Below are positions 1-7,800 of a stretch of DNA of 19,277 bases, piece after piece. How positions within the stretch are numbered: the stretch's first letter is position 1; each line of letters starts with the position of its first letter. The notes beneath the pieces were generated by a model. It was not told where the DNA came from. It did not search any database and was given only the letters and a program-made list of their open reading frames with translations. The DNA is from an uncultured Lachnospiraceae bacterium (GTDB taxonomy: Bacteria; Bacillota; Clostridia; Lachnospirales; Lachnospiraceae). Made by a program: the position numbers and the translations under genes. The stretch spans positions 1 through 19,277 of the forward strand of contig CAJUFQ010000044.1 of NCBI GenBank assembly GCA_910585625.1. The letters are read 5' to 3'.

Positions 1-137
1 AATGAGATAATACGGACAGATTGCCAAGAGCAATCAGTCTATAGAAATTACCATAATTATAAAAAAGCATTTCATTCAGTTCACACAGTCCATCCATATT
101 ATGTTATAATGTGTTATAGGATGTTCTTCCCCTTATT

Positions 138-204
138 TTTTCCCTTATGAAAGTTCACAAAGCCTTGTAAAGCGATATGGCACAAGGGAATGCATAAGGG
201 AAAA
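138..204. repeat. 12-bp perfect inverted repeat, 43 nt apart
   Basis: TTTTCCCTTATG (138-149) is exactly complementary to CATAAGGGAAAA (193-204). A second, shorter copy of each motif lies next to it (CCCTTAT near 130-136, AAGGGAA at 184-190), so the arms are partly duplicated. The left arm covers the stop codon of the nine-residue open frame at 121-150. It could form an RNA hairpin in a leader or be a pair of protein-binding sites. No T-tract follows, so it is not a normal terminator. Confidence 0.55.
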
Positions 205-236
205 CTCACTTACAGAAAAGTTAGTATTTCTAAGGG

Positions 237-277
237 TTAACGGAGAATGTAATGAGAAAATATAACATCTGATGTTA
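237..277 (+). promoter_or_regulatory. Possible promoter with overlapping palindromic operator for the hydrolase
   Basis: TTAACG (237-242) and TATAAC (261-266) are 18 nt apart and resemble a vegetative promoter. The palindrome TAACATCTGATGTTA (263-277, 7-bp arms around one base) overlaps the -10 box and the expected start site, a typical place for a repressor to bind. The assignment is inferred from spacing and position only. Confidence 0.35.
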
Positions 278-344
278 CCTTTAAATTATTGGATTTCTCA
301 ATCGGGATTTTCCTACACAATAATTAGTAAAAAAGGATATGAAT

Positions 345-1430
345 ATGAAAAATACGAAACCGAAATCTAAGAAGAAAAAGATTTTCTTTATTGTATTATC
401 TATCGTGGCTGTGCTAATAATTGCCGGCGATTGGGCATTGACTGTAATGGTGTATAACGAGAATTTTAATCAGCGATTTGAGAGCTATGAACCACTTATG
501 CTGTATGTTGATGATTTTGACGGATTACAGTGTACGAACTATGAGTTTAGTTCCAATGAAGGGCAGAAACTGGCGGGATATATGTATAGTTCTGGAGAAA
601 ACCAGCGTGGTATCATTGTAATGGCGCATGGCTTTGGCGGAGGCGGTCATAATTCTTACATGAATTGCGCGGATTATTTTGCCCGTCAAGGATACTATGT
701 TTTTGCCTATGATGCTACGGGAAATGATGAAAGCGAGGGAGAAGGAGTCGGAGGACTTCCACAGGGAGTAATAGACCTTGACTATGCAATCACATTTGTG
801 GAAGAAAGCGGGAATTTCCCAAGCCTGCCAATCGTTTTATTTGGGCATAGCTGGGGCGGGTACAGTGTCTGCAACGTACTTACATACCACCCCGAAGTAA
901 AAGCTGTTATAGCATGTTCGGGTTTTAACACTTCACTAAATTTGTTTGAAGCAGAGGGAAAAAAACAGGTAGGGAATGGTATTTATTTGATGTTACCGTT
1001 TGTGAAGTTGCATGAGAGGATTCAATATGGGGAGTATGCCTCAAATACTGCGTTGGACGGCTTTTCAAAGAGCAATGCCGCTGTTATGGTTGTACACAGT
1101 TTCGATGATGAAGTTGTTCCGGTCGAATACGGTTACGAAACTTATTATGAAAAGTACAAGGACGATTCCCGCTTTAGTTTTATTCCCTTTGAGAATAAAG
1201 GACATAACTATTTCAATAACGAAACATATTACAATAAGTTTAATGCGGAATTTGATGAATGGCTCAAAACGCTTGACTATGACTATGATGCTGCGGAAAA
1301 TAAGGAACGGTTTTCGGAAAATAAAGCCGATTATATATACCATAACCTTGACAGGGAGAAATGGTGTAATTCCTTGGACTTGGAGTTGTTCGAGGATTTT
1401 GTTGGTTTTTATGATGAACATCTATATTGA
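345..1430 (+). CDS. Membrane-anchored alpha/beta hydrolase (serine hydrolase)
   Basis: Probably hydrolyses an ester, amide or acyl bond at the cell surface; the substrate is not predictable. Counting from the upstream ATG at 339, a Lys-rich N-terminus is followed by one membrane segment (about 15-36), giving a signal-anchor. The hydrolase fold follows: an oxyanion-type HGFGGGG (97-103), the nucleophile elbow GHSWGG with Ser171, an acid in SFDDEVVP (Asp256/257), and His289 in NKGHNYF. This is a complete catalytic triad in the usual order. The ATG at 345 is preferred because the GG of AAAAAGG (331-336) is 8 nt upstream, but only 2 nt from the ATG at 339. Its base composition is more AT-rich than the block from 3.6 to 18 kb, which fits acquired DNA. 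No operon partner is visible. Confidence 0.85.
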   Translation: MKNTKPKSKKKKIFFIVLSIVAVLIIAGDWALTVMVYNENFNQRFESYEPLMLYVDDFDGLQCTNYEFSSNEGQKLAGYMYSSGENQRGIIVMAHGFGGGGHNSYMNCADYFARQGYYVFAYDATGNDESEGEGVGGLPQGVIDLDYAITFVEESGNFPSLPIVLFGHSWGGYSVCNVLTYHPEVKAVIACSGFNTSLNLFEAEGKKQVGNGIYLMLPFVKLHERIQYGEYASNTALDGFSKSNAAVMVVHSFDDEVVPVEYGYETYYEKYKDDSRFSFIPFENKGHNYFNNETYYNKFNAEFDEWLKTLDYDYDAAENKERFSENKADYIYHNLDREKWCNSLDLELFEDFVGFYDEHLY

Positions 1431-1788
1431 CCAGATTCAAATTTTTCACACATTCGCGTGGTAGTGTACGCATATTATTTTTCTTTTATAGGAAGATAAT
1501 TTCACGCTTTAGCGTAAAAAGGTATTTCCGCTAGAAGGAGAAAAAGCAAGAGGCCCTCAGGACAGAAACCGTCCTGGGGGCTTCCTGCAATATATAGTAA
1601 AATACTACCCTACATTAATAGTAACAGCCGAAATATGCAAAACATGACGATTTTTATAAAAATTTAATAATTTATGTGTGAATTTTTTCAATCAAGAGAA
1701 TATTAGGATGAATGTTCGCGGTATATGGATATCTGATTTGGCGTGTATTCCTGGTTTTTGAAGACTTTCTTAATTTCGCTGCTTCCCA
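1431..1788. other. Intergenic region with two hairpins, no gene
   Basis: This 358-nt gap contains a short perfect hairpin (ACGCT TT AGCGT, 1504-1515) and a strong 14-bp hairpin (1550-1584). A minus-strand open frame of 28 codons starts at the CAT at 1787-1789 and ends at 1703, but it has no good ribosome binding site. I see no convincing promoter for the next gene. Confidence 0.5.
1550..1584 (+). terminator. Strong 14-bp hairpin, possible terminator without T-tract
   Basis: GAGGCCCTCAGGAC (1550-1563) pairs along its whole length with GTCCTGGGGGCTTC (1571-1584), with two G-U pairs and a 7-nt loop (AGAAACC). GCA/TGC at 1546-1548 and 1586-1588 extend the stem past one mismatch. The missing run of T makes intrinsic termination uncertain. 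It could instead be an mRNA 3'-end stabiliser or a dispersed repeat. Confidence 0.5.
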
Positions 1789-2811
1789 TTGCCTAAAAAG
1801 GAGATACGTGGTAAGATTCTGAATGAATTGAACAAACGGGATGGCATGAATAGCATGAATGATATGAATCATGGACAACATGAATGGCATGGAGGCATGG
1901 ATGATATGAATAACATGAATGGTATGAATGGCACAGAGGATAAGGGAAGCAAAGAGTGTAGGAATGATATAGGGGGTAATAGCAATATGAAGGGGATGGA
2001 TAAAATGGAAGACATGAATGGCATGGATACGATGGAAAGTGTGGGGGAGGATGGCGTAGAAAGCCTGGAAGGCATCGAGAGCCTGGACAGCGGAGACGAA
2101 GAGCTGGACAGGCTTTTGAAGCAGGCTTTTGAGAAGATGGTAGCGGAGGATTATGCAAAACGCCCGCAGGAATTTCCTAAGCATCAATTCTCAGCAAGGT
2201 TTGAGCGCAATATGGAGAAGCTGCTGTGCGCCGCGGAGACGCCCACGGAAGAGCCGGCCGCAAAATTTTCCCTGCTGGAGCTGCTGCGCCCAATCCGTTC
2301 CAAGAAGGCGGTGGTTGTCATGGCAGCAATTATGGTGCTGGTGTTCGGCATGACTGCTGGCGGTACAAATCCTATCATTATCTGGCTGCATGATAACTGG
2401 ATGCAACAGCATGGAGATTATGTGGAAGTGCAGAACAGGGAGGATAAAGCAGGGGTATCTGAGGAAGTATTTCATAAGTATGAACTAGCTGAGATACCGA
2501 AAGGTTATAGAGTTGTAGATGAAGAATTTGACGAGGATGTAGGCGTTTATATGATAACATATGTTGATAAAAATGGAAATATGTTGATAGTTCGACAAAG
2601 TAAGAAAGACAACGGAAATATAGGTAATCTTACTGCGGGTAGAAAAGATATCAATCGAATAGAAGTTGGTGATTTTGAGGGGTATTATGTTGATGATTTA
2701 GATATGAGTAATCTGGTTCTTTGCGATAAAGAATATATGGTAGTGATTACTGGTTATTTGTCCAGAGACGAGTTCCTGAAACTGGCGGAAAATCTACAAG
2801 TGGCAGAGTAG
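1789..2811 (+). CDS. DUF4367-type single-pass membrane protein with Met/Asn-repeat N-terminus
   Basis: The function is unknown. In Clostridia, proteins of this layout often sit beside ECF-type sigma factor genes and behave like anti-sigma or envelope-sensing proteins; no sigma factor is present here. Residues 20-82 are a low-complexity MN/MD/GM repeat, 83-120 are acidic, a membrane segment lies at about 172-190, and the extracytoplasmic C-terminus (about 222-340) resembles DUF4367: IPKGYRVV, alternating strands, and an ending in LSRDEFLKLAENLQ. The start is unresolved. The TTG at 1789 has no ribosome binding site, while a good AAAAAGGAG (1795-1803) lies inside the frame with no normal in-frame start at proper spacing; the first ATG is at 1846. 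The 5' end may therefore have been altered by rearrangement. Confidence 0.7.
   Translation: MPKKEIRGKILNELNKRDGMNSMNDMNHGQHEWHGGMDDMNNMNGMNGTEDKGSKECRNDIGGNSNMKGMDKMEDMNGMDTMESVGEDGVESLEGIESLDSGDEELDRLLKQAFEKMVAEDYAKRPQEFPKHQFSARFERNMEKLLCAAETPTEEPAAKFSLLELLRPIRSKKAVVVMAAIMVLVFGMTAGGTNPIIIWLHDNWMQQHGDYVEVQNREDKAGVSEEVFHKYELAEIPKGYRVVDEEFDEDVGVYMITYVDKNGNMLIVRQSKKDNGNIGNLTAGRKDINRIEVGDFEGYYVDDLDMSNLVLCDKEYMVVITGYLSRDEFLKLAENLQVAE
1843..2040 (+). repeat. Degenerate ATG-AAT / GGCATG codon repeats
   Basis: The DNA reiterates units such as GGCATGAAT and GATATGAAT, encoding MNSMNDMN, DDMNNMNGMNG and MKGMDKMEDMNGMDTME. The repeat also opens long false CAT-rich frames on the minus strand. It looks like expansion by slippage followed by divergence. 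Confidence 0.7.
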
Positions 2812-2852
2812 AACAGTAAGAATCATTACTGTTGGGATGATTAACTGTTCTA
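2809..2852 (+). promoter_or_regulatory. Two mutually exclusive hairpins at the stop codon
   Basis: AACAGTAA (2812-2819) pairs with TTACTGTT (2826-2833) around a 6-nt loop. The overlapping TAGAACAGT (2809-2817), which includes the stop codon, pairs with ACTGTTCTA (2844-2852). Both pairings are perfect and share the same left arm, so only one can form at a time. No T-tract follows either. Confidence 0.45.
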
Positions 2853-2951
2853 TAGATGGCGCAGAAGTCTAAAAATAGCTGTCAGGTTCGTGGAAAAAAT
2901 GACTGAATCTATGTCTGGTTTTGTCAAAAGTGATGAAATTATAAAAATATC

Positions 2952-2979
2952 GGCAAAATACGTCACGTTTTGCCTTTTT
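2952..2979 (+). terminator. Rho-independent terminator after the DUF4367-type gene
   Basis: GGCAAAA (2952-2958) pairs with TTTTGCC (2968-2974) around a 9-nt loop, followed directly by TTTTT (2975-2979). The stem is short and AT-rich but the T-run is in place. A possible promoter for the next gene (TTGCCT 2970-2975, TATAGA 2994-2999, 18-nt gap) overlaps it. Confidence 0.6.
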
Positions 2980-3043
2980 GGATTGTTACTATTTATAGAG
3001 GGGGAAAAATATTTTTAGTCACGATTGGAAAGGAGAACAAAAG

Positions 3044-3508
3044 ATGAAACGGAAAATGAGAGCAAGATTGCTGACGTCACTGGCGCTGGCTGCCTCCCTC
3101 CTGTTCCTGCCTATGAACAGCAGCTATGCGGCTGTTAGGAACTTGGGGCAGGCAGAATATCCAGGTGCTGTCAGGAATGTGCAGATTGGAGGAGGGGACG
3201 GCATTGACCCGCAGTATGTTAATGCAGCGGCTATTACGGCTGACCTTGTAATTAAAGGGGACAATGCCCACGTTTATGCCAGCGCGGTTGCCAAAAAAGT
3301 CTGCCATGTGACGGTGACCATGAGACTGCAGCGCAAGGAGAACGGCGAGTGGAAGACCAAAGTCTCCTGGGTGGAGTCCAGCAACACAGGGAGTAAGACC
3401 CTGGGGAAGGATTATACCCTGACGCAAAGAGGAACTTATCGGACGTATGCTGTCTTTGACGTGGCAGGAGAACAGCTTACATATAAGAGCGTAACGCAGG
3501 AGTATTAA
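3044..3508 (+). CDS. Small secreted beta-rich protein of unknown function
   Basis: A 154-residue protein with a clear signal peptide: basic MKRKMRAR, a hydrophobic core LLTSLALAASLLFLP, and a likely cleavage after SYA at residue 29. The mature part (about 125 residues) alternates short polar and hydrophobic stretches as in a beta-sandwich, for example VTVTMRLQRKENGEWKTKVSW, seen here around residues 89-109. This resembles small secreted Clostridia proteins of the DUF6147 kind, but I hold that family call loosely. One Cys (CHVTV) is present. AAAGGAG (3029-3035) lies 8 nt before the ATG, so the start is secure. The stop at 3506-3508 is 3 nt before a tiny membrane-protein gene, so the two are probably translated together. 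Confidence 0.8.
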   Translation: MKRKMRARLLTSLALAASLLFLPMNSSYAAVRNLGQAEYPGAVRNVQIGGGDGIDPQYVNAAAITADLVIKGDNAHVYASAVAKKVCHVTVTMRLQRKENGEWKTKVSWVESSNTGSKTLGKDYTLTQRGTYRTYAVFDVAGEQLTYKSVTQEY

Positions 3509-3511
3509 AGT

Positions 3512-3601
3512 ATGAAGGAATTTCTTAGGGGCTGCGCATTTATCATTATATGTTTTCTTATCATTGTAGTGGTAAACCTGATTATCAACAGTTTTTACTG
3601 A
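3512..3601 (+). CDS. 29-residue single-pass membrane peptide
   Basis: A very short gene with a good ribosome binding site: AGGAG (3498-3502) lies 9 nt before the ATG, inside the end of the upstream gene. The peptide begins MKEFLRGC, continues as one long hydrophobic segment of Ile, Val, Leu and Phe (about residues 9-25), and ends INSFY before TGA (3599-3601). The charged N-terminus and a membrane span of normal length support a real transmembrane peptide. It overlaps the 3' end of the convergent aminotransferase gene by 17 bp. The spacing suggests co-expression with the secreted protein upstream, perhaps as partner or membrane tether. The role is unknown, and no homolog is recognised. Confidence 0.55.
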   Translation: MKEFLRGCAFIIICFLIIVVVNLIINSFY

Positions 3602-4682
3602 GCAGGCAGGAGAGGAGCTTATCGTTCATCTCTGGAGCCATAAAGCAGAAACGGATGTATTTATTGTCTAGAAACGGAAACGTGGAACAGTCACGGATCA
3701 TCATTTTCTGCCGGATCAGACGGTCGAACAGCAGCTCTGAGGACAGGGCGTCATCAAGGAGGCGTACCAGCATGAAATTCCCGCTGGGCGGATAAGCCTT
3801 GAATCTGCTGTCGCCGGTAATAATCTCGTAGACCCGCTTGCGTTCCTGAGAAATCAGGGATTGGGTCTGCGCAATGTAGGAGGAATCCCGGAACATAATC
3901 TCACCTGAAATTGCAGCCAGGGAGTTGATGGTCCAGGGATTTTTTCTTGTATTAATTTCCTTGATTAAATCGCGGTTGCCGGTCACGGCATAGCCCAGAC
4001 GAAGCCCGGGGCAGGCGAAAAATTTGGAAGTGCCTCGTAGGATGACGATATTGTTGTAGTATGCGGTTAGTGGGACGGAAGTAATGTCTTTGTAGTTGTC
4101 TGCGAATTCCACATAAGTCTCGTCGACCATGACGAAAATATCATTCTGTTTGCAGACGTCTAAGATTTTGCGCATGGTTCTGCGCAGGATTGCCCCGGAA
4201 GTGGGGTTGTTGGGGTTGCAGATGACGACAAGGTCTATGCTCTCATTGAGATGTGAGGTGAAGTCACTGGCGTCCAGGGCGAAATCCAGTTCCTCTTTTA
4301 AGGGGTAGTAAAGGCATGTCCCGCCGCCCAAGGCGATTTCCCGTTCATATTCTGAGTAGGTCGGCCCGATAATCAAGGCTTTCTGCGGGCGTTCGATTTG
4401 GATGAAAAGAGAAATCAGTTCCGTAGAGCCGTTGCCCATGATAATGTTCTCATAATCCGTGTTTGCGTATTCAGCGATGCATTTGCGCAGGGACGTGTAT
4501 TCCCTGTCCGGGTAAGCCGTAATGTCGTCAATATGGCTGGCAAGCGTTTCCCGCAGCAGCGGGGAGATGCCCAGAGGGTTGACATTGGCGCTGAAGCTTG
4601 TGATTTCTTCTTTTTTTATGCCGTAAATCTGCTCAATCTTTTCTAAGTCGCTTCCATGAAAATGGTCTTTGTGCTGAATCAT
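3585..4682 (-). CDS. PLP-dependent aminotransferase, HisC/CobD-like (class I/II)
   Basis: A 365-residue fold-type I PLP enzyme. Counting from the Met at 4682: HFHGSDLEKIEQIYGI and the SFSANVNPLG motif near the N-terminus, which is characteristic of the CobD (threonine-phosphate decarboxylase) and HisC group; GNGSTELI for phosphate binding; NPNNPTSG at about 156-163; DETYVEF with Asp187; and the Schiff-base Lys220 in RGTSKFFACPGLRLGY. The start at 4682 is preferred over the longer frame to 4733 because GGAGG lies 7 nt before this ATG. No histidine or cobalamin gene is nearby, so the substrate (histidinol phosphate, threonine phosphate or another amino acid) cannot be fixed from context. It is divergent from the 4802 operon and convergent with the small membrane peptide gene. 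Confidence 0.85.
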   Translation of the reverse strand: MIQHKDHFHGSDLEKIEQIYGIKKEEITSFSANVNPLGISPLLRETLASHIDDITAYPDREYTSLRKCIAEYANTDYENIIMGNGSTELISLFIQIERPQKALIIGPTYSEYEREIALGGGTCLYYPLKEELDFALDASDFTSHLNESIDLVVICNPNNPTSGAILRRTMRKILDVCKQNDIFVMVDETYVEFADNYKDITSVPLTAYYNNIVILRGTSKFFACPGLRLGYAVTGNRDLIKEINTRKNPWTINSLAAISGEIMFRDSSYIAQTQSLISQERKRVYEIITGDSRFKAYPPSGNFMLVRLLDDALSSELLFDRLIRQKMMIRDCSTFPFLDNKYIRFCFMAPEMNDKLLSCLLSKNC

Positions 4683-4716
4683 AAGAAAACCTCCAATTTT
4701 ACTGTCGGTGACCGCC

Positions 4717-4745
4717 TTTACACGGCCACGCAAATCGTTTATAAT
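4717..4745 (+). promoter_or_regulatory. Strong vegetative promoter of the DUF5717 operon
   Basis: TTTACA (4717-4722) and TATAAT (4740-4745) are separated by 17 nt, one mismatch from consensus. Transcription would start near 4752, giving a leader of about 50 nt before the TTG start at 4802. Confidence 0.65.
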
Positions 4746-4761
4746 AAAGCCAACTGTTTTT

Positions 4762-4789
4762 ATTATAACGAATCAAGATAAAAAAGCAA
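4762..4789 (-). promoter_or_regulatory. Divergent promoter of the aminotransferase gene
   Basis: On the minus strand TTGCTT (4789-4784) and TATAAT (4767-4762) are 16 nt apart. Its start site would fall near 4755, almost on top of the plus-strand start. The two promoters therefore overlap, and their -10 boxes form an inverted repeat (TATAATAAA 4740-4748, TTTATTATA 4759-4767). RNA polymerase could probably occupy only one at a time. Confidence 0.5.
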
Positions 4790-4801
4790 GCAGGTGACGA
4801 A

Positions 4802-7800
4802 TTGCAAAGAACAATCGAAGAGCTGGCAGCAGGCAAATGCTGCCGTGAGGCATCCGTATTACAGTTTACCCCGGAAAAATTAGAAATCGAAATATTGGAG
4901 GACGCCGTATATAACGGCGAATTTACGATTAAGAGCAGTGAGGGCATCCCGGTGTCCGGCACAGTATGTTCTGACAGCCCCAGGATGAAGTGCCGGCAGA
5001 CGCAGTTTTCAGGAAGCGTGACTGTGCAGGAATTTGAGTTTTGCAGCACAGGATTGTATGCCGGGGATTCTCAGACAGGGGTCTTCCAGATAATCAGCGA
5101 CCAGGGAGAATATGTGCTGCCTTTTTCTGTGACTGTCTGTAAAGACTATGCAGACAGCTCCCAGGGAAAGGTAGAGAGTATTATTGACTTTGCGAACTTG
5201 GCGCGCGCTTCATATGATGAAGCGGTCAAAGCCTTTTCACGCCCGCAGTTTGAGTCAGTGTTCACGCCTCGGGAGAGCGAGGAGCATCTGGTTTTCCGGG
5301 GGCTGCGCCGCAAACCGTGTACCAGGGCGCAGGTGGAGGAATTTCTGATTGCTTCGCGTAAGAAAAGCCGCGTCCGCTTCCAGGTGGAGGAGGTCAGGCG
5401 GGATTTCTGCGGCGTGACACAGACCCGCAAAGAGTCGGTCGTGCTGCGCAAAGAGGAATGGGGACATTTCGCTCTTGAGGCGTCTGCGGACGGAGCATTC
5501 CTGGAACTTGCCAAGACACGGGTCACAGATGAAGATTTTGTCGGAAGCCGGGGAACCCTGGAGTATTTGATTGACGCAGATAAGCTCCATGCAGGCAGGA
5601 ATTTTGGCAGGCTGACGCTTAAGACGCCATTCCAGAAAGAAGAGATTTCCATCTGCGTCACCAAAGAGTCTGTACAGAGTGAACACCCAGCCTGGGAAAT
5701 ACGGAAAAAGCAGATTCAGCTTGCTCAATATTACCTCGCATTCGGTACGCATAAGACTGCCACCGGCATCTGGGCGAAACAGACCTTGAAGACGCTGGAA
5801 GAGCTGCTGCAGCTGTTGCCGGGGAACCAATGGTATTTGCTGGCAAAAGCACAAGTCTACCTGGTAAACAGGCAGCGTCAGGAAGCAGAATGGGCGCTAA
5901 ATTCCTTCCCGCGCAATAAGGCAGATAAGGAGTCCCCTCTGTACGCCTATTACTTGTACCTCTGTACCCTCAGGGAGCCAGAACAGGGGTATGTCAATAA
6001 GTGTACTGGCAAGATCCGTAAGATTTATAATAAGCATCAGGAAAATCCGCTTCTGCTGTGGATGCTGCTGTTTCTGGATGAGGACCTGAACTATAGCAAG
6101 GGACGCAAGCTGGACACGATTGCCAGGTACATGAGGCGTGGCAGTGAAAGCGTGCTGCTCTATCTTGAGGCCCTGCGTGTCCTGGAAAAAGAGCCGTATC
6201 TCCTGGGCAGGATTACATCATTTGAAAAGAAATTGCTAAATTTCGCGGTCAAGCATCAGGCGATGACTGACGGGATTGCGGCACAGGTCGTGAAGCTCTT
6301 GCCGGAAATCCCGGTGTTTGAAGATGTCTGGTACAAAATACTTGCCGCGTGTTATGAAGCATCCCCCAGCAGGGATACCCTGCAGGCAGTCTGCAGCTAC
6401 TGCATCAAAGGGCAGTGTTATGGGAGGAAATACTGGAAATGGTATCAGATGGGGGTGGCGCAGGAGCTGCGAATCGCAGGGCTGCACGAGGCGTGGGTGC
6501 GTTCCGCGGATAAGGAGCAGATGGAGAAGCCGCCAAGGCAGATTGTCCTATATTTCCAGTCCTATAGCAATTTCGCGGGAGAAGCAGAGGCTCTGCTTTA
6601 TCAGGCGATGATTAAGAGCAAAGCCCAGTGGAAAAATGTCTGGCCTCACTATAGCAGGAACATCCAGGAATTTGCCTTAAAGCAGCTGCGGGCAGGCAGG
6701 ATTGACCGCGCCCTGGCAGCTGTCTATCAGGAGGCGCTGACGCCGGAACTGCTGACCCCGGAGCGGGCAAATGACATGGCGAAAGTGCTGTTTGCCTGCG
6801 AGGTGCAGTGTGGCAATCCCAACGCGCGCAACCTGGTGCTGTGCCAGCATTGCCTGGAAAAAGAGCAGTCCGTGCCGATTGTCCATGGGAAGGCTTATGT
6901 GAACATTTACTGCAGTTCTTACCAGATATTGCTGGAGGATGCGAAAGGCAGGCGCTTCATCCCCGATGAGGAGCTTCAGGCAAGGCCGCTGCTTGACAGT
7001 GAAAAGTTCTTAAAGAAGGGTATATCCTGCGCTCCGGAGAAGCTGCCGTACCTCTTAAAATATTTTGACAAGAAGAAAATCTGGCAGACTTTTGAGGAAG
7101 AAGACCTCAGGCATCTGCAGATGATGATTAACTCCCCGGAAATCAGCGAAGCTTACCGGCAGGAGCTGCGCCCCCAGATGATTGCATATTTTTATGATAA
7201 CTATACCGGAGATACGCTGGATGATTTTCTGCTTGCACAATCTTTCGAAGGGATTGGCAAACAGGAGCGGGAAAAAATCATGCGGCTTTTGGTGGCGCGC
7301 CGTCATTACAGACGCGCATACGAGCTGCTTTCCATTTACGGGACGGAGCAGATTTCCCCTTCCAAGCTGGTGTATGTAATCTGCCACCGCATGGATGAGC
7401 TGGAAGAGGAGGAATGCGAAGATAGCTTTCTGCTGCAGCTGTGCAGGGAAGCATTTTCCAAAGGGAAATATAATGAACGCATCCTCATCTACCTTTGCGA
7501 GCATAGTGAAGGCAGCCTCAGCGATTTGATCAAGCTCTGGGAAGCAGCGCAGGGGTTTGAGCTTGACACCTATGGGCTGGAGGAACGCTGCCTGCGTCAG
7601 TCCCTTTACACCGGTGATTTTCCGGCGCTGATGGAAAAAATATTCGAAAGCTATGTGAACAATCTCGGGAAGGATGCCGTAATATTGGCTTATATCAGCC
7701 AGATGGCGCATCTGTACCTGGTAAAGGATGCTGTCGTGGAGGCGTTCCTGTTCCACAAAATCGCAGGGCTGATGCGGCAGGGGAAAACGCTGAACCGTGT

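Larger units (their letters stand above)
1..338. other. AT-rich intergenic/leader region with inverted repeats
   Basis: I see no convincing protein gene here. The stretch is AT-rich and carries a TATAAT box at 105-110 with only a weak -35 (TTCACA at 80-85, 19-nt gap). It also has a very short open frame (121-150, reading MFFPLFFPL), a long-range inverted repeat and a 15-bp palindrome, which are listed separately. It could be the leader of the hydrolase gene or the end of a mobile element that lies to the left. The sequence does not decide between these. Confidence 0.5.

Noticed and set aside
1672..2187. Minus-strand frame of 171 codons rich in His and Ile
   Set aside because: It is the complement of the ATG-AAT repeat of the DUF4367-type gene; its His/Ile periodicity comes from CAT/ATT repeats, and it has no ribosome binding site.
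3550..3795. Plus-strand frame overlapping the aminotransferase 3' end
   Set aside because: No ribosome binding site; the better small gene in this place is the frame at 3512-3601.
7055..7756. Minus-strand frame of 233 codons
   Set aside because: Lies wholly inside the DUF5717 gene; no ribosome binding site and no recognisable domain.
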